From: CBDFNC01 sp965249895
GTDB taxonomy: Bacteria > Pseudomonadota > Gammaproteobacteria > Enterobacterales > CBDFNC01
Length of the DNA stretch: 64,000 nt
Direction of reading: 5' to 3'
Assembly: GCA_965249895.1 (NCBI GenBank)
Contig: CBDFNC010000004.1
Span: 1 to 64,000 of the forward strand
The notes below the pieces were generated by a model. It was not told where the DNA came from, did not search any database, and saw only the letters and a program-made list of their open reading frames with translations. Shown here piece by piece: positions 42,676 through 51,987 of this stretch. Positions within the stretch are counted from its first letter, which is position 1. Each line of letters begins with the position of its first letter. Both the position numbers and the translations under genes were made by a program.

Positions 42676-43103
42676 CCGTTGTTTCCTAGGTAAAATTTGC
42701 CGTCCAAAAAGCACGCCACACTCTGTAAACTAGCCTCAAAGTGTGGTTCAGGTAACTGGCTTGGAGACACCCAACGCCACTCTTCACACTTATCCGGCTC
42801 CCGGTTTTTTACTTGCCCGGTATAACTATGGCAAACCAGGGCCACAGAAATATAGTGCTTTCCCTCTTCATGCCAGGTATCCAGATTGTTGCTAACAGCA
42901 AAAACAACGGGTTGTTCAATATCCAGGTTTGTTTCTTCTTTTACTTCCTTGACTGCGGCTTGCTCGAATGTTTCTCCATTTTCAAGGTGACCACCTGGAA
43001 TCGACCAGTAAGGAGCATGGCTACCGCTACGTTTTCCAACCAGTATCTGCCCTTGTTTGTTTTGGATTATAACTCCGACGCCAACTTTGGGCCTGTCTAC
43101 CAT
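42672..43103 (-). CDS. Nudix hydrolase
   Basis: A 143-residue Nudix protein. The Nudix box reads GGHLENGETFEQAAVKEVKEETNL, with the RE-like KEV and EE residues; the Arg of the canonical REVxEE is Lys here. WSIPGGHLE precedes it. I start at ATG 43103 (MVDRPKVGVGV); the upstream in-frame extension to 43205 has no homology-like sequence and runs into the divergent gene. The substrate is probably a nucleotide derivative. Confidence 0.85.
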   Translation of the reverse strand: MVDRPKVGVGVIIQNKQGQILVGKRSGSHAPYWSIPGGHLENGETFEQAAVKEVKEETNLDIEQPVVFAVSNNLDTWHEEGKHYISVALVCHSYTGQVKNREPDKCEEWRWVSPSQLPEPHFEASLQSVACFLDGKFYLGNNG

Positions 43104-43203
43104 CTCGGTGCCTGTTTTAATTATCAAGGTTAAAAGAATACGGGTAAGAAGTATATCAGATGCGGTAGAGTAGCGTTCACAGTGAAGTAATGGACAAATT
43201 GAC

Positions 43204-43860
43204 ATGCTCAGTGCGGTAATATTTGATATGGACGGCCTATTATTGGATTCCGAGCCTTTTTGGCGGCAAACGGTAGTCGCGGTGTTTAACCATTATGGTG
43301 CCAGTCTTACGGAGCGAGACTGTTTGCAAACAACCGGATTACGGATTGATGAAGTGGTGACGTATTGGCAGCAAACGATTGCCCTGACAGCACCTTTCGG
43401 GCAAATCCAAGCGGAAATTTTGGATGGTATGGAAACTATTTTATCGACCCAGGCAAAACCACTGCCGGGAGTATTCGATGCCATTACTTTGTGTAAAGAG
43501 GCAGGTTTTAAGGTCGGATTAGCCTCTTCATCTCCCCTGAGACTGATCAATGCAGCACTAACATCACTTAATTTGACCGAGCACTTTGATGTCATTTGCT
43601 CAGCAGAAAGCGAGGCTTATGGTAAGCCGCACCCCGCTGTCTATTTAACCGCTGCTAATGAGCTGGCTACGCCACCGCAGCAGTGTTTAGCCATTGAAGA
43701 TTCATTTACCGGCTTGTTGGCCGCAAAATCGGCCCAAATGAAGACGATGGTTGTCCCCGAGTCGCAGGGTTATTCAGATCCCAGGTTTATCATTGCCGAC
43801 CACAAGCTCAACTCCCTCGAGCAATTCAATATTGAATTACTGAGGATTTATGACAAATAA
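43204..43860 (+). CDS. yniC: HAD-family sugar phosphatase (YniC-like)
   Basis: A 218-residue HAD phosphatase. The nucleophile motif DMDGLLLDSEP is at residues 9-19, motif II in GLASSSP near 104 and motif III/IV in KPHPAVYL and AIEDSFTGLLAA. The wording matches the YniC/2-deoxyglucose-6-phosphatase subgroup. It overlaps the next gene by 11 bp. Confidence 0.88.
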   Translation: MLSAVIFDMDGLLLDSEPFWRQTVVAVFNHYGASLTERDCLQTTGLRIDEVVTYWQQTIALTAPFGQIQAEILDGMETILSTQAKPLPGVFDAITLCKEAGFKVGLASSSPLRLINAALTSLNLTEHFDVICSAESEAYGKPHPAVYLTAANELATPPQQCLAIEDSFTGLLAAKSAQMKTMVVPESQGYSDPRFIIADHKLNSLEQFNIELLRIYDK

Positions 43861-44596
43861 AGTTGCCTTGGTTACCGGCGCGGCGAAACGCCTAGGCGCG
43901 CATACCGCAGAGAGGTTACATCAGCAAGGGTTTAACCTGGTGTTACATTATAACCAGTCAGTGCAACCAGCCCATCAGTTGGCGGAGAGGCTCAATGGGA
44001 TAAGAGCGGGTTCCGTTTGCACGGTACAAGGGGATTTAACCCATAAGGCAGCTATCGACGACGTGGCTGCGCAGAGCGAGGCCTGTTACGGCAGGCTGGA
44101 TGTGCTGATCAACAATGCGTCCAGCTTCTACCCCACTCCATTAACATCTTGCAGTGAAGACCAATGGGATGATCTGGTGGGTACCAATATGAAGGCGCCC
44201 CTGTTCTTATCCCTGGCGTTATTAGGGCCGCTGAAAGAACGACAAGGCTGCATTGTGAACATGGTGGATATCCATGGCGAACGGCCGCTGGCAGAGCACA
44301 CTATTTACTGTATGGCCAAAGCTGGGTTAATCATGATGACCAAATCACTGGCTCGGGAGTTAGCTCCTGACGTGAGGGTTAATGGGGTCGCACCAGGTGC
44401 AATTTTGTGGCCCGAATCGCCGTTAGCAGAGTCGGATAAGACTACAATTATGGATAGTATTCCCATGTCCCAGCTGGGCTCACCCGAGGATATTGCTAAG
44501 GCTATTTGTTTTTTGGTTAACGATGCTAATTATATTACAGGACAGATAGTGACGGTGGATGGCGGGCGAAGCCTGGGCAATGCGGTTACCGCTTAG
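43850..44596 (+). CDS. Short-chain dehydrogenase, pteridine-reductase-like (FolM-type)
   Basis: A 248-residue Rossmann-fold enzyme. TGAAKRLGAHTAERL is the NADPH-binding motif with the Lys-Arg that pteridine reductases use in place of the usual G-x-G-I-G. Catalytic Asp/Tyr/Lys are in NMVDIHGERPLAEHTIYCMAKAG. Pteridine reductase is my best call for dihydropteridine reduction. It overlaps yniC and is followed by a small zinc-ribbon gene. Confidence 0.82.
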   Translation: MTNKVALVTGAAKRLGAHTAERLHQQGFNLVLHYNQSVQPAHQLAERLNGIRAGSVCTVQGDLTHKAAIDDVAAQSEACYGRLDVLINNASSFYPTPLTSCSEDQWDDLVGTNMKAPLFLSLALLGPLKERQGCIVNMVDIHGERPLAEHTIYCMAKAGLIMMTKSLARELAPDVRVNGVAPGAILWPESPLAESDKTTIMDSIPMSQLGSPEDIAKAICFLVNDANYITGQIVTVDGGRSLGNAVTA

Positions 44597-44605
44597 GAGT
44601 TAACT

Positions 44606-44809
44606 ATGCGAGATTTTGTAAATCGTAGTATTTGTTGCCCTCATTGTGGCCAGTACACCTCAGTGGATCTCGATGCCAGCAATGGTGATCAAGATTATTA
44701 TGAAGATTGCCGTTTCTGTTGTAACCCTATACATTTTCGACTGCACAGAGATGAACAACGCGACAAGCTGCAGTTGTTTGTTGATGCAGACGATGAGCAG
44801 ATCTTCTGA
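44606..44809 (+). CDS. CPXCG-motif cysteine-rich small protein
   Basis: A 67-residue protein with CCPHCGQ near residues 10-16 and CRFCC near 35-39, forming a zinc ribbon of the CPxCG family. The rest is acidic. It starts 9 nt after the SDR gene behind TAGGAG and is likely co-transcribed. The family has no known function. Confidence 0.88.
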   Translation: MRDFVNRSICCPHCGQYTSVDLDASNGDQDYYEDCRFCCNPIHFRLHRDEQRDKLQLFVDADDEQIF

Positions 44810-45088
44810 GTTTAAAGTTATTGACCACAATCTATCGCTGAGGGAGATCAAATCGTTTTGTTGTTTATCGGAGGTAACGGCAAGGCAAATACAATATAAC
44901 TGAAGGGTTATAGTTAAGTCTCGATGTTACGGCAGCCGGCTGCTACCCGATAAATGGCAGCAGCGAGTTTCAGTTTGTGCTCTGCGCCCACGATACAGCG
45001 AGACTTCGGCACTTGGTGCACATTCGGCCGTTAATAAAGTGGCCTACCAGGGCGGCAATTATATAATAACCCAGGTCTAGCTGGCGGA
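44810..45088. other. Intergenic stretch between convergent genes
   Basis: 279 bp with no convincing gene. A GCAGCCGGCTGC palindrome near 44932-44943 and CTGCTACC/GGCAGCAG pairing nearby may serve as a terminator-like structure; there is no clear T-run. Confidence 0.35.
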
Positions 45089-45697
45089 TTAGCCTCTTTC
45101 CGCCATTACTCGTTCAACGGTATCAACCACTGCCTGAGTCTGCGCATCAATCTCAATATTTACCGGATGCCCAAGTTGTAAGTCACCAATATTCGTCATG
45201 TTTAACGTCTCTGGGATCAAATGAACCCAAAAGGTATTTTCAGTCACTTCACCCAGGGTTAAACTTGCACCGTTAACGGCGATGAAACCTTTGGGCAAAA
45301 TATACTTGCGCCATTGCGGATTAAATTCAAAACACAGCGCCAAATTATTCTCATTTGTCCGTTGCGCTACCAGGCTGGCTTGCATATGGACGTGGCCCGA
45401 CAGCAGGTGACCACCAATCTCGTCACCAAATTTGGCGGCGCGTTCAATATTCACCCAGTCTCCTACTTGGCAGTCTCCCAGGTTGGTGACGGACAGAGTT
45501 TCTTCCATTACATCAAAATAAACATTATTATCTTCCTGAATAACTACTGTCAGGCAGGTGCCGTTGTTGGCAATGCTTGCCCCGATAACAATATTTCCTG
45601 CCAGACTATCGGGAAGTTCCACTTTTATGGTATTTAATCCAGCTTTTTTCTCGATAGCAGTGATCTTAGCTTTTGCCTGTACGATTCCGGTAAACAT
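45089..45697 (-). CDS. ribE: Riboflavin synthase alpha subunit
   Basis: A 202-residue enzyme with the two repeated lumazine-binding beta-barrel domains: MFTGIVQAKAKI starts the first, and the second (from about 97) includes GGHLLSGHVHM and FIAVNGASLTLGEV. It dismutates 6,7-dimethyl-8-ribityllumazine to riboflavin. The start is ATG 45697, the universal MFTGI; the codons upstream are not part of the family. ribA lies 4 kb away. Confidence 0.96.
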   Translation of the reverse strand: MFTGIVQAKAKITAIEKKAGLNTIKVELPDSLAGNIVIGASIANNGTCLTVVIQEDNNVYFDVMEETLSVTNLGDCQVGDWVNIERAAKFGDEIGGHLLSGHVHMQASLVAQRTNENNLALCFEFNPQWRKYILPKGFIAVNGASLTLGEVTENTFWVHLIPETLNMTNIGDLQLGHPVNIEIDAQTQAVVDTVERVMAERG

Positions 45698-45779
45698 GTA
45701 ACACACCTCATAAATTTTTGCGCTTGCTTATTATTACAGCCCTGACATTAACAGGGTAGAATCATTTTTTGGAGGAAAA

Positions 45780-47123
45780 TTGGTCTCATATTTAACTGAA
45801 ACAGGCAGATTACTTCGCCTTGCCTGGCCGATCCTGGTGGCCCAAATCGCGATGACCACCATGGGTTTTATCGATACCGTCATGGCGGGCAATGTCAGCG
45901 CAACCGACATGGCTGCAGTTGCAGTTGCTTCCAGTTTTTGGATTCCGGCGATTCTACTGGTTCAAGGCCTGGTGATGGCGTTAACCCCCATTGTCGCTCA
46001 GTTAAATGGCGCGAGAAAGCGCAGCCGGATACCCTTGTCTGTAATGCAAGGCTTGTGGCTGGTGGCTTTTTTGTGTCCACCCGTCATGCTGGTGCTGTAT
46101 TTTAGCCCCCTGCTGTTGGGTTTTATGGATGTAGAGCCTGAACTGGTAAGGCTGACAGAAGGTTATTTGCATGCTGTGTTATGGGGGTTGCCACCGTTTG
46201 CTTTCTATTTAGTATTGCGTAATTTGTGTGAAGGCTTATCTCGAACTGTACCTTCTATGTTGATCGGGTTTGTCGGATTGGCGGTGAATATACCGGCAAA
46301 CTATATATTTATTTTTGGTAAGTTTGGTATGCCCGCGTTAGGTGGAATTGGATGTGGTATCGCCACTGCCTTGGTCTATTGGGCAATGGCGGCGGGTATG
46401 TTAATTTTTGTTCAAAAAGATAAGGAATTTCGTGTTTTAAGCCCGTTTAGCAAGTTTGCCGCACCAGATTTCAAGCAAATTGGTCGGATCTTCAGGTTAG
46501 GCTTTCCAATAGCTGCAGCCACGTTTTGCGAAGTCACCTTATTTACTATTGTGGCATTACTCCTGGTGCCCCTGGGCGCAGACATAGTCGCTGGGCATCA
46601 GGTCGCAATTAATTTTTCCTCCATGATCTTTATGATCCCCCTTAGCCTTGGTATGGCGGTGACAATTCGAGTTGGTCACTCCATTGGTGAGGGGCAGCGT
46701 AACCAGGCAAGGATCGCATCGAACACCGGGCTCGCAGTGGGTTGTATAATCGCCCTGTTTACCGCCACACTTACAGTTATCTATAAAACTGAAATCTCAG
46801 GCTTTTACACCGATGATGTTGAGGTTATTCTACTGGCCTCCAGCTTACTCGTATTTGCCGCTATCTATCAGGTGTCCGACACGGTGCAAGTCGTTTCGGC
46901 CGGCTCACTCAGAGGATATAAAGACACGGGAGCTATTTTTTACATTACCCTGTTTTCCTATTGGGTGGTGGGTCTACCGTTAGGTTATGTGCTGTGTTTA
47001 ACGGATATTTTAGTACCTGCAATGGGGCCGGAAGGTTTCTGGATTGGATTTATCGCGGGCCTGACGACGGCTGCATTAATGCTTGGCGTAAGACTAAAAT
47101 ATCAGTATGGTCAAAAAATCTAG
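45780..47123 (+). CDS. norM: MATE-family multidrug efflux transporter (NorM-like)
   Basis: A 447-residue antiporter with 12 predicted membrane helices. The N-terminal RLAWPILVAQIAMTTMGFIDTVMAGNVSATDMAAVA is the NorM signature. The start is TTG 45780 behind GGAGG; no ATG exists before the conserved N-terminus. It overlaps the next gene by 17 bp and is divergent from ribE. Confidence 0.92.
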   Translation: MVSYLTETGRLLRLAWPILVAQIAMTTMGFIDTVMAGNVSATDMAAVAVASSFWIPAILLVQGLVMALTPIVAQLNGARKRSRIPLSVMQGLWLVAFLCPPVMLVLYFSPLLLGFMDVEPELVRLTEGYLHAVLWGLPPFAFYLVLRNLCEGLSRTVPSMLIGFVGLAVNIPANYIFIFGKFGMPALGGIGCGIATALVYWAMAAGMLIFVQKDKEFRVLSPFSKFAAPDFKQIGRIFRLGFPIAAATFCEVTLFTIVALLLVPLGADIVAGHQVAINFSSMIFMIPLSLGMAVTIRVGHSIGEGQRNQARIASNTGLAVGCIIALFTATLTVIYKTEISGFYTDDVEVILLASSLLVFAAIYQVSDTVQVVSAGSLRGYKDTGAIFYITLFSYWVVGLPLGYVLCLTDILVPAMGPEGFWIGFIAGLTTAALMLGVRLKYQYGQKI

Positions 47124-48147
47124 TGTCTGGCTATTAACCATAGTGCTGGTGGCGTGTACGCCGCCGGCTCAAAATCTATTCGAGACGTATAACCAGCGGC
47201 TTATCAACGTACTTAACACACAGAGCGCCTCACAATTAATGGCCACTGAGTGGCCAAAGCGAAATAGTTTGGTTTTTAGCACTACAAAGGTCAGCATTGG
47301 TTTTATGGACTCACTGGAATTACAAGCCTGTGATCTGCTGACTCTGGTGAATGAACACAATTCTATTTTAGGCAGGGTACAGTCTGTATCCGCCAATTTC
47401 ACTTACCAAGTTCGCTTTACCCAAGGGCTGGAACTCTGTCTAGAACAGGGCAAGGTAACGGATCAAAATACACGACTATGGTTGTCAAACATAGTAAGAC
47501 AAAAGCGGCAGGAGCTACCGCGTTATTTTTGGAATATGCTGGCTACCGGCGAAGAGACCTACCAATTTTTTAAACCTGGAATGACCCCCTTAGCAATGAA
47601 TGATCAGGATGGTTTTAACCAGGCCCTGGAAACCCTGAGCTACCTCGTTCAATTGAAGAGCAACTTAGCTCAGCAAAACCCCATCCCCGAGGTAACGCTG
47701 GTCCAATTGGAGCAAAAGCTATCATTGCTTTACAATAATTCTTATTTGCCAAGATTGCTTTATTCGCTTGAGTTGGCAAACCAGGCGTTTATCCAGGGAA
47801 ACAAAAGCCTAATAGCAGGAGAGGAAAAAATCAGATGTCAGCCGGGATACAACCGGCAGACTATTAATACACTGGTGCAGGTTTTTTCCCAACTTTTTGC
47901 CTTTGATATCCAGCCTTACGTGGCGTTGTTGGTTCGGCGATATCAATTGCTGCAGCCAAGTCTAGCGGTTCTATTCACGTTACCAGATGGCGTAAGGGTG
48001 AATACCCGACAGAAATTAATCGCAGATTATTATCAGTCAGGGAAACCTTTCGCTACTTTTATGTCGAGTATGTCACGGCACGTTGACTTGTGGCAGTTGA
48101 TTTTTTCTCGGTGCGGTATTAAGCCGACTCAGTTCAGTAAGTTTTAA
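47107..48147 (+). CDS. DUF3080-family lipoprotein
   Basis: A 346-residue lipoprotein: signal peptide with lipobox LVAC at residues 13-16, then a helical domain without motifs. The pattern NQRLINVL and LELQACDLLTLVNEHNSILGRVQ matches DUF3080, a gammaproteobacterial family of unknown role. It overlaps the MATE gene by 17 bp, so it is probably translated from the same mRNA. Its 3' end overlaps the restored end of the acetyltransferase pseudogene. Confidence 0.85.
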   Translation: MVKKSSVWLLTIVLVACTPPAQNLFETYNQRLINVLNTQSASQLMATEWPKRNSLVFSTTKVSIGFMDSLELQACDLLTLVNEHNSILGRVQSVSANFTYQVRFTQGLELCLEQGKVTDQNTRLWLSNIVRQKRQELPRYFWNMLATGEETYQFFKPGMTPLAMNDQDGFNQALETLSYLVQLKSNLAQQNPIPEVTLVQLEQKLSLLYNNSYLPRLLYSLELANQAFIQGNKSLIAGEEKIRCQPGYNRQTINTLVQVFSQLFAFDIQPYVALLVRRYQLLQPSLAVLFTLPDGVRVNTRQKLIADYYQSGKPFATFMSSMSRHVDLWQLIFSRCGIKPTQFSKF

Positions 48148-48654
48148 CACTAAGTGGAACAAACAGCTTACTTTCTAGGTTATTGACCTGTATCAGACAA
48201 TCGAATACCAGCCCGAGTTTTCCCAATAGCCTGATGGATGCTAAATTATCCACGGAGGTGATAGCAACAATCGGGTCCAACGCCAACTCGTTAGTACCAT
48301 ATTGAAAAGTGCAGTGGAGGCTTCCAACGCATAACCCGACCCAGTGTCCTCAGGCAAAAAGGCGTAATCCAGATCAACAAACTCAAGATCGTCACGTTTG
48401 ATAAAGCCGCAGATCCCTATGGGTCTAACATCAGATTTTAGGGTGATGAGATATAGGCCAAAGCCATGTTGTTTATAACTGGCTTGTGGGCCATTCTTGA
48501 TGTATTCACGGGCATCATTCAAACTTCGTACATTTTTATCACCAATATATTGAATAAACGAAGGCTCGTTCAGCAGTTTTAAAATAAAGCGATCATTATG
48601 CCTGGTTAGCTGGCTTAACCTAAGCCGCTTCGTCTCAATAATGGCTCGAGTCAT
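48134..48654 (-). pseudogene. GNAT acetyltransferase, frameshifted (one-base deletion near 48305)
   Basis: The frame opens MTRAIIETKRLRLSQLTRHND and continues through DYAFLPEDTGSGYALEASTALFN, a RimJ/RimL-like GNAT with the acetyl-CoA loop. It then shifts to unrelated residues and stops at 48241. In the -1-corrected frame the sequence continues YGTNELALDPIVAITSVDNLASI and RLLGKLGLVFDCLIQ, typical GNAT C-terminus, to a stop at 48134. One T missing in an AATTAT-type run (AATAT here) explains this. It may be a real mutation or a sequencing error. Confidence 0.8.
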
Positions 48655-48662
48655 CTTGCGCC

Positions 48663-49040
48663 TCAATATGACAAATCGTCAGCTGCGACACCAATGTGAT
48701 CCGGAGCCGGGGTGGTTGTAAAGCGAACGGCCTTGATGTGCGTTTTACCTTGCATCAAGGATCTACATATTCTGTGCATTCCATCCATTACCCGGCCATC
48801 CGCACAGAGAATAATCGGGTATTCGAGATCGGTATTGTTAATCAGCAAAGCATGTTCAGCAATATTGCGGCACGTTGGCCCGGCACCACCTAAATCGTAC
48901 CAATAGGTTTCATCCAGCTCACTCAACAGTTGGAGGTCAACTCGTTGGTGTGGCAATGCAGCACTTAGCTTAATAAGGCGCTCTACATCCCAGGAAAGCA
49001 ACCCTTTCGGGGACGAACGGAAATGATATTGTTGTCGCAA
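48663..49040 (-). CDS. Small protein with a ParB-like segment, unknown
   Basis: A 125-residue protein. The part DLEYPIILCADGRVMDGMHRICRSLMQGKTHIKAVRF resembles the ParB/sulfiredoxin-fold nuclease segment (xxIxx-GxxMDGxHR). No partition system is nearby, so it is likely a stand-alone member. It is next to the acetyltransferase and DUF1801 genes on the same strand, perhaps one operon. Confidence 0.65.
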   Translation of the reverse strand: MRQQYHFRSSPKGLLSWDVERLIKLSAALPHQRVDLQLLSELDETYWYDLGGAGPTCRNIAEHALLINNTDLEYPIILCADGRVMDGMHRICRSLMQGKTHIKAVRFTTTPAPDHIGVAADDLSY

Positions 49041-49059
49041 TGTGTACCCCTTAAGGCAT

Positions 49060-49518
49060 CTACAGACCGTAACCGGACTTTTTACTCAAGTGATAGGTTA
49101 AGGCCATCGCTATGCAATCTTCAAGCGCCGAACGGGGTACTTTTTCTCCGACAGTGAAAATCAGACCTCTGTTGCCTTGGTAACGAAAATCGTCGGGATA
49201 CAACTCCCTAAAGGTCTCGACTAGGCTAGTTTGACAATGAAAGAAGAGCATATATTCCTGCTGGCTGGTTTTAGAACAATCTAGTCTGATGGTACTTCCA
49301 CTTTTACTGGCAAGGGTCAGGTAGCTGGGTTGGCCCCACTTGAGTGTTTCGGTCAGCTCCCCTACTCCGGGGGTATTTTTTGCAGTCAAAAAGATCAACT
49401 GGCGAAGGTGCATCAATTTTTGCTTTAATCCATCAGGGTAGCTGGCGAATACCTGCGCCACATTGGGATTGGTAAATGCTTGGGTACCTTCCTGCTCCAT
49501 TTCAGTTAATTGGACCAT
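49060..49518 (-). CDS. DUF1801-domain protein
   Basis: A 152-residue protein with the DUF1801 pattern: ASYPDGLKQKLMHLRQLIFLTAKNTPGVGELTETLKWGQPSY is characteristic. DUF1801/YdhG proteins are small and of unknown function. ATG 49518 follows GAGGGAA. The N-terminal extension in the same frame to 49560 looks non-coding. Confidence 0.78.
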   Translation of the reverse strand: MVQLTEMEQEGTQAFTNPNVAQVFASYPDGLKQKLMHLRQLIFLTAKNTPGVGELTETLKWGQPSYLTLASKSGSTIRLDCSKTSQQEYMLFFHCQTSLVETFRELYPDDFRYQGNRGLIFTVGEKVPRSALEDCIAMALTYHLSKKSGYGL

Positions 49519-49828
49519 CTTAGCTAAGTTCCCTCTTCTGTTGGATATACAGGATAACAAACCAAATTGGTTTCGCTAGCTCCGGACAGGTAAATTCATC
49601 ATTTTCGTGAACATCCCTGGCCGATGCCCTAAACATCGTCGTTTGCTGGTGGGTAGAGTGATTAAAAGGCGACAATTTACGGTCATTACGAATAAGTTGT
49701 GTCCAATAGACGTATTTTTAGTACCGAATCTTTCGATAAAATAGTAAAATCCTTACATTATTATGCGCTGTTCACCGTTTTTCCAGCCATTAAGATAGGC
49801 GCTATACGGTATTTTCGAGGTCGTGGTT
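49519..49828. other. Divergent intergenic region upstream of ribA
   Basis: About 310 bp. I looked for an FMN riboswitch (RFN element) and see none of its conserved blocks. TAGTAAAAT near 49742 is a possible -10. GAGG precedes the ribA start. Nothing else stands out. Confidence 0.4.
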
Positions 49829-50431
49829 ATGTCTGTACAATATGTTGATTCCTGTAAATTACCCACTCGTTTGGGCGAGTTCCAGATGCTTGGCTTTGAA
49901 GATCAAGCAACAGGAAAAGAGCACATCGCACTTACCTACGGTGACCTTTCCGGTAGTGAACCGGTATTGATCCGATTACACTCCGAATGCTTAACCGGGG
50001 ATTCATTGTTTAGTCTGCGTTGTGACTGCGGCTTTCAGTTGGAAGCCGCACTATCAAAGATCAAGGATGCTGGCCGAGGCGTGCTGCTGTATTTGCGCCA
50101 GGAAGGTCGTGGTATTGGCTTGTTGAACAAAATCAAAGCATATCACTTACAGGATAATGGTGCTGACACTGTTGAGGCAAACGAACACTTGGGTTTTGCC
50201 GCCGATCTACGCAACTATGACATGTGCAAGCCAATGTTGGACCATCTAGGTGTTAGTCAGGTGAAACTGATGACCAATAACCCTCGAAAAGTGAACGCGT
50301 TAACAACAGCTGGAATCGAAGTAATAGAGCGGGTGCCTTTGCAGGTAGGTCGAAATGAACACAACGAAGGTTATTTAAATACCAAGTCTGACAAATTGGA
50401 TCACCTATTGAGATTGGAAGAGCCAGCCTAG
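49829..50431 (+). CDS. ribA: GTP cyclohydrolase II
   Basis: A 200-residue first-step riboflavin enzyme. The zinc-binding SECLTGDSLFSLRCDCGFQLEAAL (three cysteines), the catalytic RQEGRGIGLLNKIKAY and the ending VGRNEHNEGYLNTKSDKLDHLL are diagnostic. ATG 49829 lies 8 nt after GAGG; a GTG at 49823 is less well placed. Stand-alone, not fused to RibB. Confidence 0.96.
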   Translation: MSVQYVDSCKLPTRLGEFQMLGFEDQATGKEHIALTYGDLSGSEPVLIRLHSECLTGDSLFSLRCDCGFQLEAALSKIKDAGRGVLLYLRQEGRGIGLLNKIKAYHLQDNGADTVEANEHLGFAADLRNYDMCKPMLDHLGVSQVKLMTNNPRKVNALTTAGIEVIERVPLQVGRNEHNEGYLNTKSDKLDHLLRLEEPA

Positions 50432-50436
50432 GTGGA

Positions 50437-50462
50437 AAACCACTGTCAAGGGCAGTGGTTTT
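50437..50462 (+). terminator. Terminator after ribA
   Basis: AAAACCACTG and CAGTGGTTTT pair around a short loop, with flanking A- and T-runs. Confidence 0.82.
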
Positions 50463-50608
50463 CGGATTTACTCCAGTTAGGCCTATACCTTACTTTTTTA
50501 GGTATAGCGACGCTGCTAATGCCGTCTAACAGATACTCATCATCGTTCTAGTTTTGTATTTTCAGTTTAAGGTAAAGCCCGCGGCGATAATACAGTGAGT
50601 CTCCAGCA

Positions 50609-50899
50609 CTAGATTGGCAGTTTATTTAGGTACTTTACTTGCGGTGGGTGTTCTAAAAACGCAACAAGACTTTCCATGACGCCATTGGCCGAGATAAATT
50701 GAATATAGGCCTGATGAGTCTTTATTGATTCCCAGTCCTCATACAAGATAAAGTCTCCATTATCCTGATTGAGCAGGACACGTACTTGCACACATCCCTG
50801 AAAGCCCCGCACATTCGGTAGGTTTTGCTCTAGAAAAGGCAATAACTCAGCGATTTTTTCAGTTTTTACTCGGGAATCCAATATCACACTTACAGTCAT
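50609..50899 (-). CDS. ABM-family monooxygenase (YgiN-like)
   Basis: A 96-residue dimeric alpha-beta barrel protein. The pattern DNGDFILYEDWESIKTHQAYIQ near residues 47-68 is the antibiotic biosynthesis monooxygenase signature, and GFQGCVQVRVL the core strand. Such proteins act on quinols or small aromatic compounds. It lies 91 bp downstream of an AraC regulator on the same strand, which may control it. Confidence 0.88.
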   Translation of the reverse strand: MTVSVILDSRVKTEKIAELLPFLEQNLPNVRGFQGCVQVRVLLNQDNGDFILYEDWESIKTHQAYIQFISANGVMESLVAFLEHPPQVKYLNKLPI

Positions 50900-50990
50900 G
50901 TTTTACTCCTTGGTTATTCGATACTGGCAAACTATAAGCAACCACCGGAATGACAACTACTCAGAATCAGTCAAAAATACGGTTTTATCA

Positions 50991-51902
50991 TCAAACGCCT
51001 GGCTTTCTAATTTGCTTTGGAGTTACCCCAAATTTAGCCTTAAAGGCTTTAATAAAGTGAGATGTATTCGAGTAACCAATCTCTAGTGAAACCTCTGTTA
51101 CCGCTGACAATTGGCTGGTTAACAAGTGATGAGCATGTTCCAGGCGGGTGTCTTTTAACCATTTGCTTGGGGTTGTATTGTAAAGCAGCTTAAACTCCCG
51201 ATTAAAGGTAGAAAGACTTCGCCCGGACAAGGTTGCGTAGTCCCTGCTAGTAAGGGTTGTAAGGTGACATTTCTCCATTAAACGCACAATATTGCGTTTA
51301 CTCTTATTCTTATGAACCTGAAATAACAAACGGCGAAGCAGGTTATTGTGGTCGTTTAAGTCCAATAAATGCAGTAGTTCTAGAAGCTTTAGCCTTAACA
51401 GTGGGAGTGAATTGTGCATGGTTTTGGTGCTCTCGTTAAGCGCCTTAAGGTAGGTGTGCACCCCCTCATTAACTTCGAGCTTATGAGGGCCAGCCAGCGG
51501 GCTTAAGTTACCCGTAAGAGCCACTTTTCTAGAGGATAGAAACTCTACGATAATGTCATCATTGAAAAAAAACAAATACGCCTTTAAGGCGTTGCCCTTG
51601 CTAATGTAGTCGGAAATAAAGTGAAGGTCCTTGGGTAAGAAAATCATTTCATTTTGGTCAATTTGGTAACTCTGATTGTCGTGGGAAAACAGAGTCTCGT
51701 GACCGGAGCAGATAAACACCAGGCAGTGGCCTTGGGTAAAAAACTCGATATTGACAAGATCTACCTGAAGGTCCTTGTAGAAAATGCCGGCATTACGGTG
51801 GAACATAAGCGGCTTAACATCGGATAACTGAAACAGTGAACTCGGAATTATCAGGGGGTTGTTTTGACAAAGCTCAAACGCCGTTTTTTTCTGAATTGCC
51901 AT
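50991..51902 (-). CDS. AraC-family transcription regulator
   Basis: A 303-residue regulator. The N-terminal cupin-like sensing domain includes GHCLVFICSGHETLFSHDNQSYQIDQNEMIFLP. The C-terminal about 100 residues carry two helix-turn-helix motifs: LSGRSLSTFNREFKLLY and EIGYSNTSHFIKAFKAKFGVTPKQ. The second is the typical AraC signature. The ABM monooxygenase gene downstream is the nearest candidate target. Confidence 0.93.
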   Translation of the reverse strand: MAIQKKTAFELCQNNPLIIPSSLFQLSDVKPLMFHRNAGIFYKDLQVDLVNIEFFTQGHCLVFICSGHETLFSHDNQSYQIDQNEMIFLPKDLHFISDYISKGNALKAYLFFFNDDIIVEFLSSRKVALTGNLSPLAGPHKLEVNEGVHTYLKALNESTKTMHNSLPLLRLKLLELLHLLDLNDHNNLLRRLLFQVHKNKSKRNIVRLMEKCHLTTLTSRDYATLSGRSLSTFNREFKLLYNTTPSKWLKDTRLEHAHHLLTSQLSAVTEVSLEIGYSNTSHFIKAFKAKFGVTPKQIRKPGV

Positions 51903-51987
51903 GATAGCTTATCGGACCCGATTGCGGACAAAGAGACAACATCAGACCACAGTTAAGACAAGCCTTCAAGAATAGTAACCTCCTCCA

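Noticed and set aside
49561..49828. Possible FMN riboswitch upstream of ribA
   Set aside because: No conserved RFN blocks are visible; ribA here appears to have an ordinary leader.
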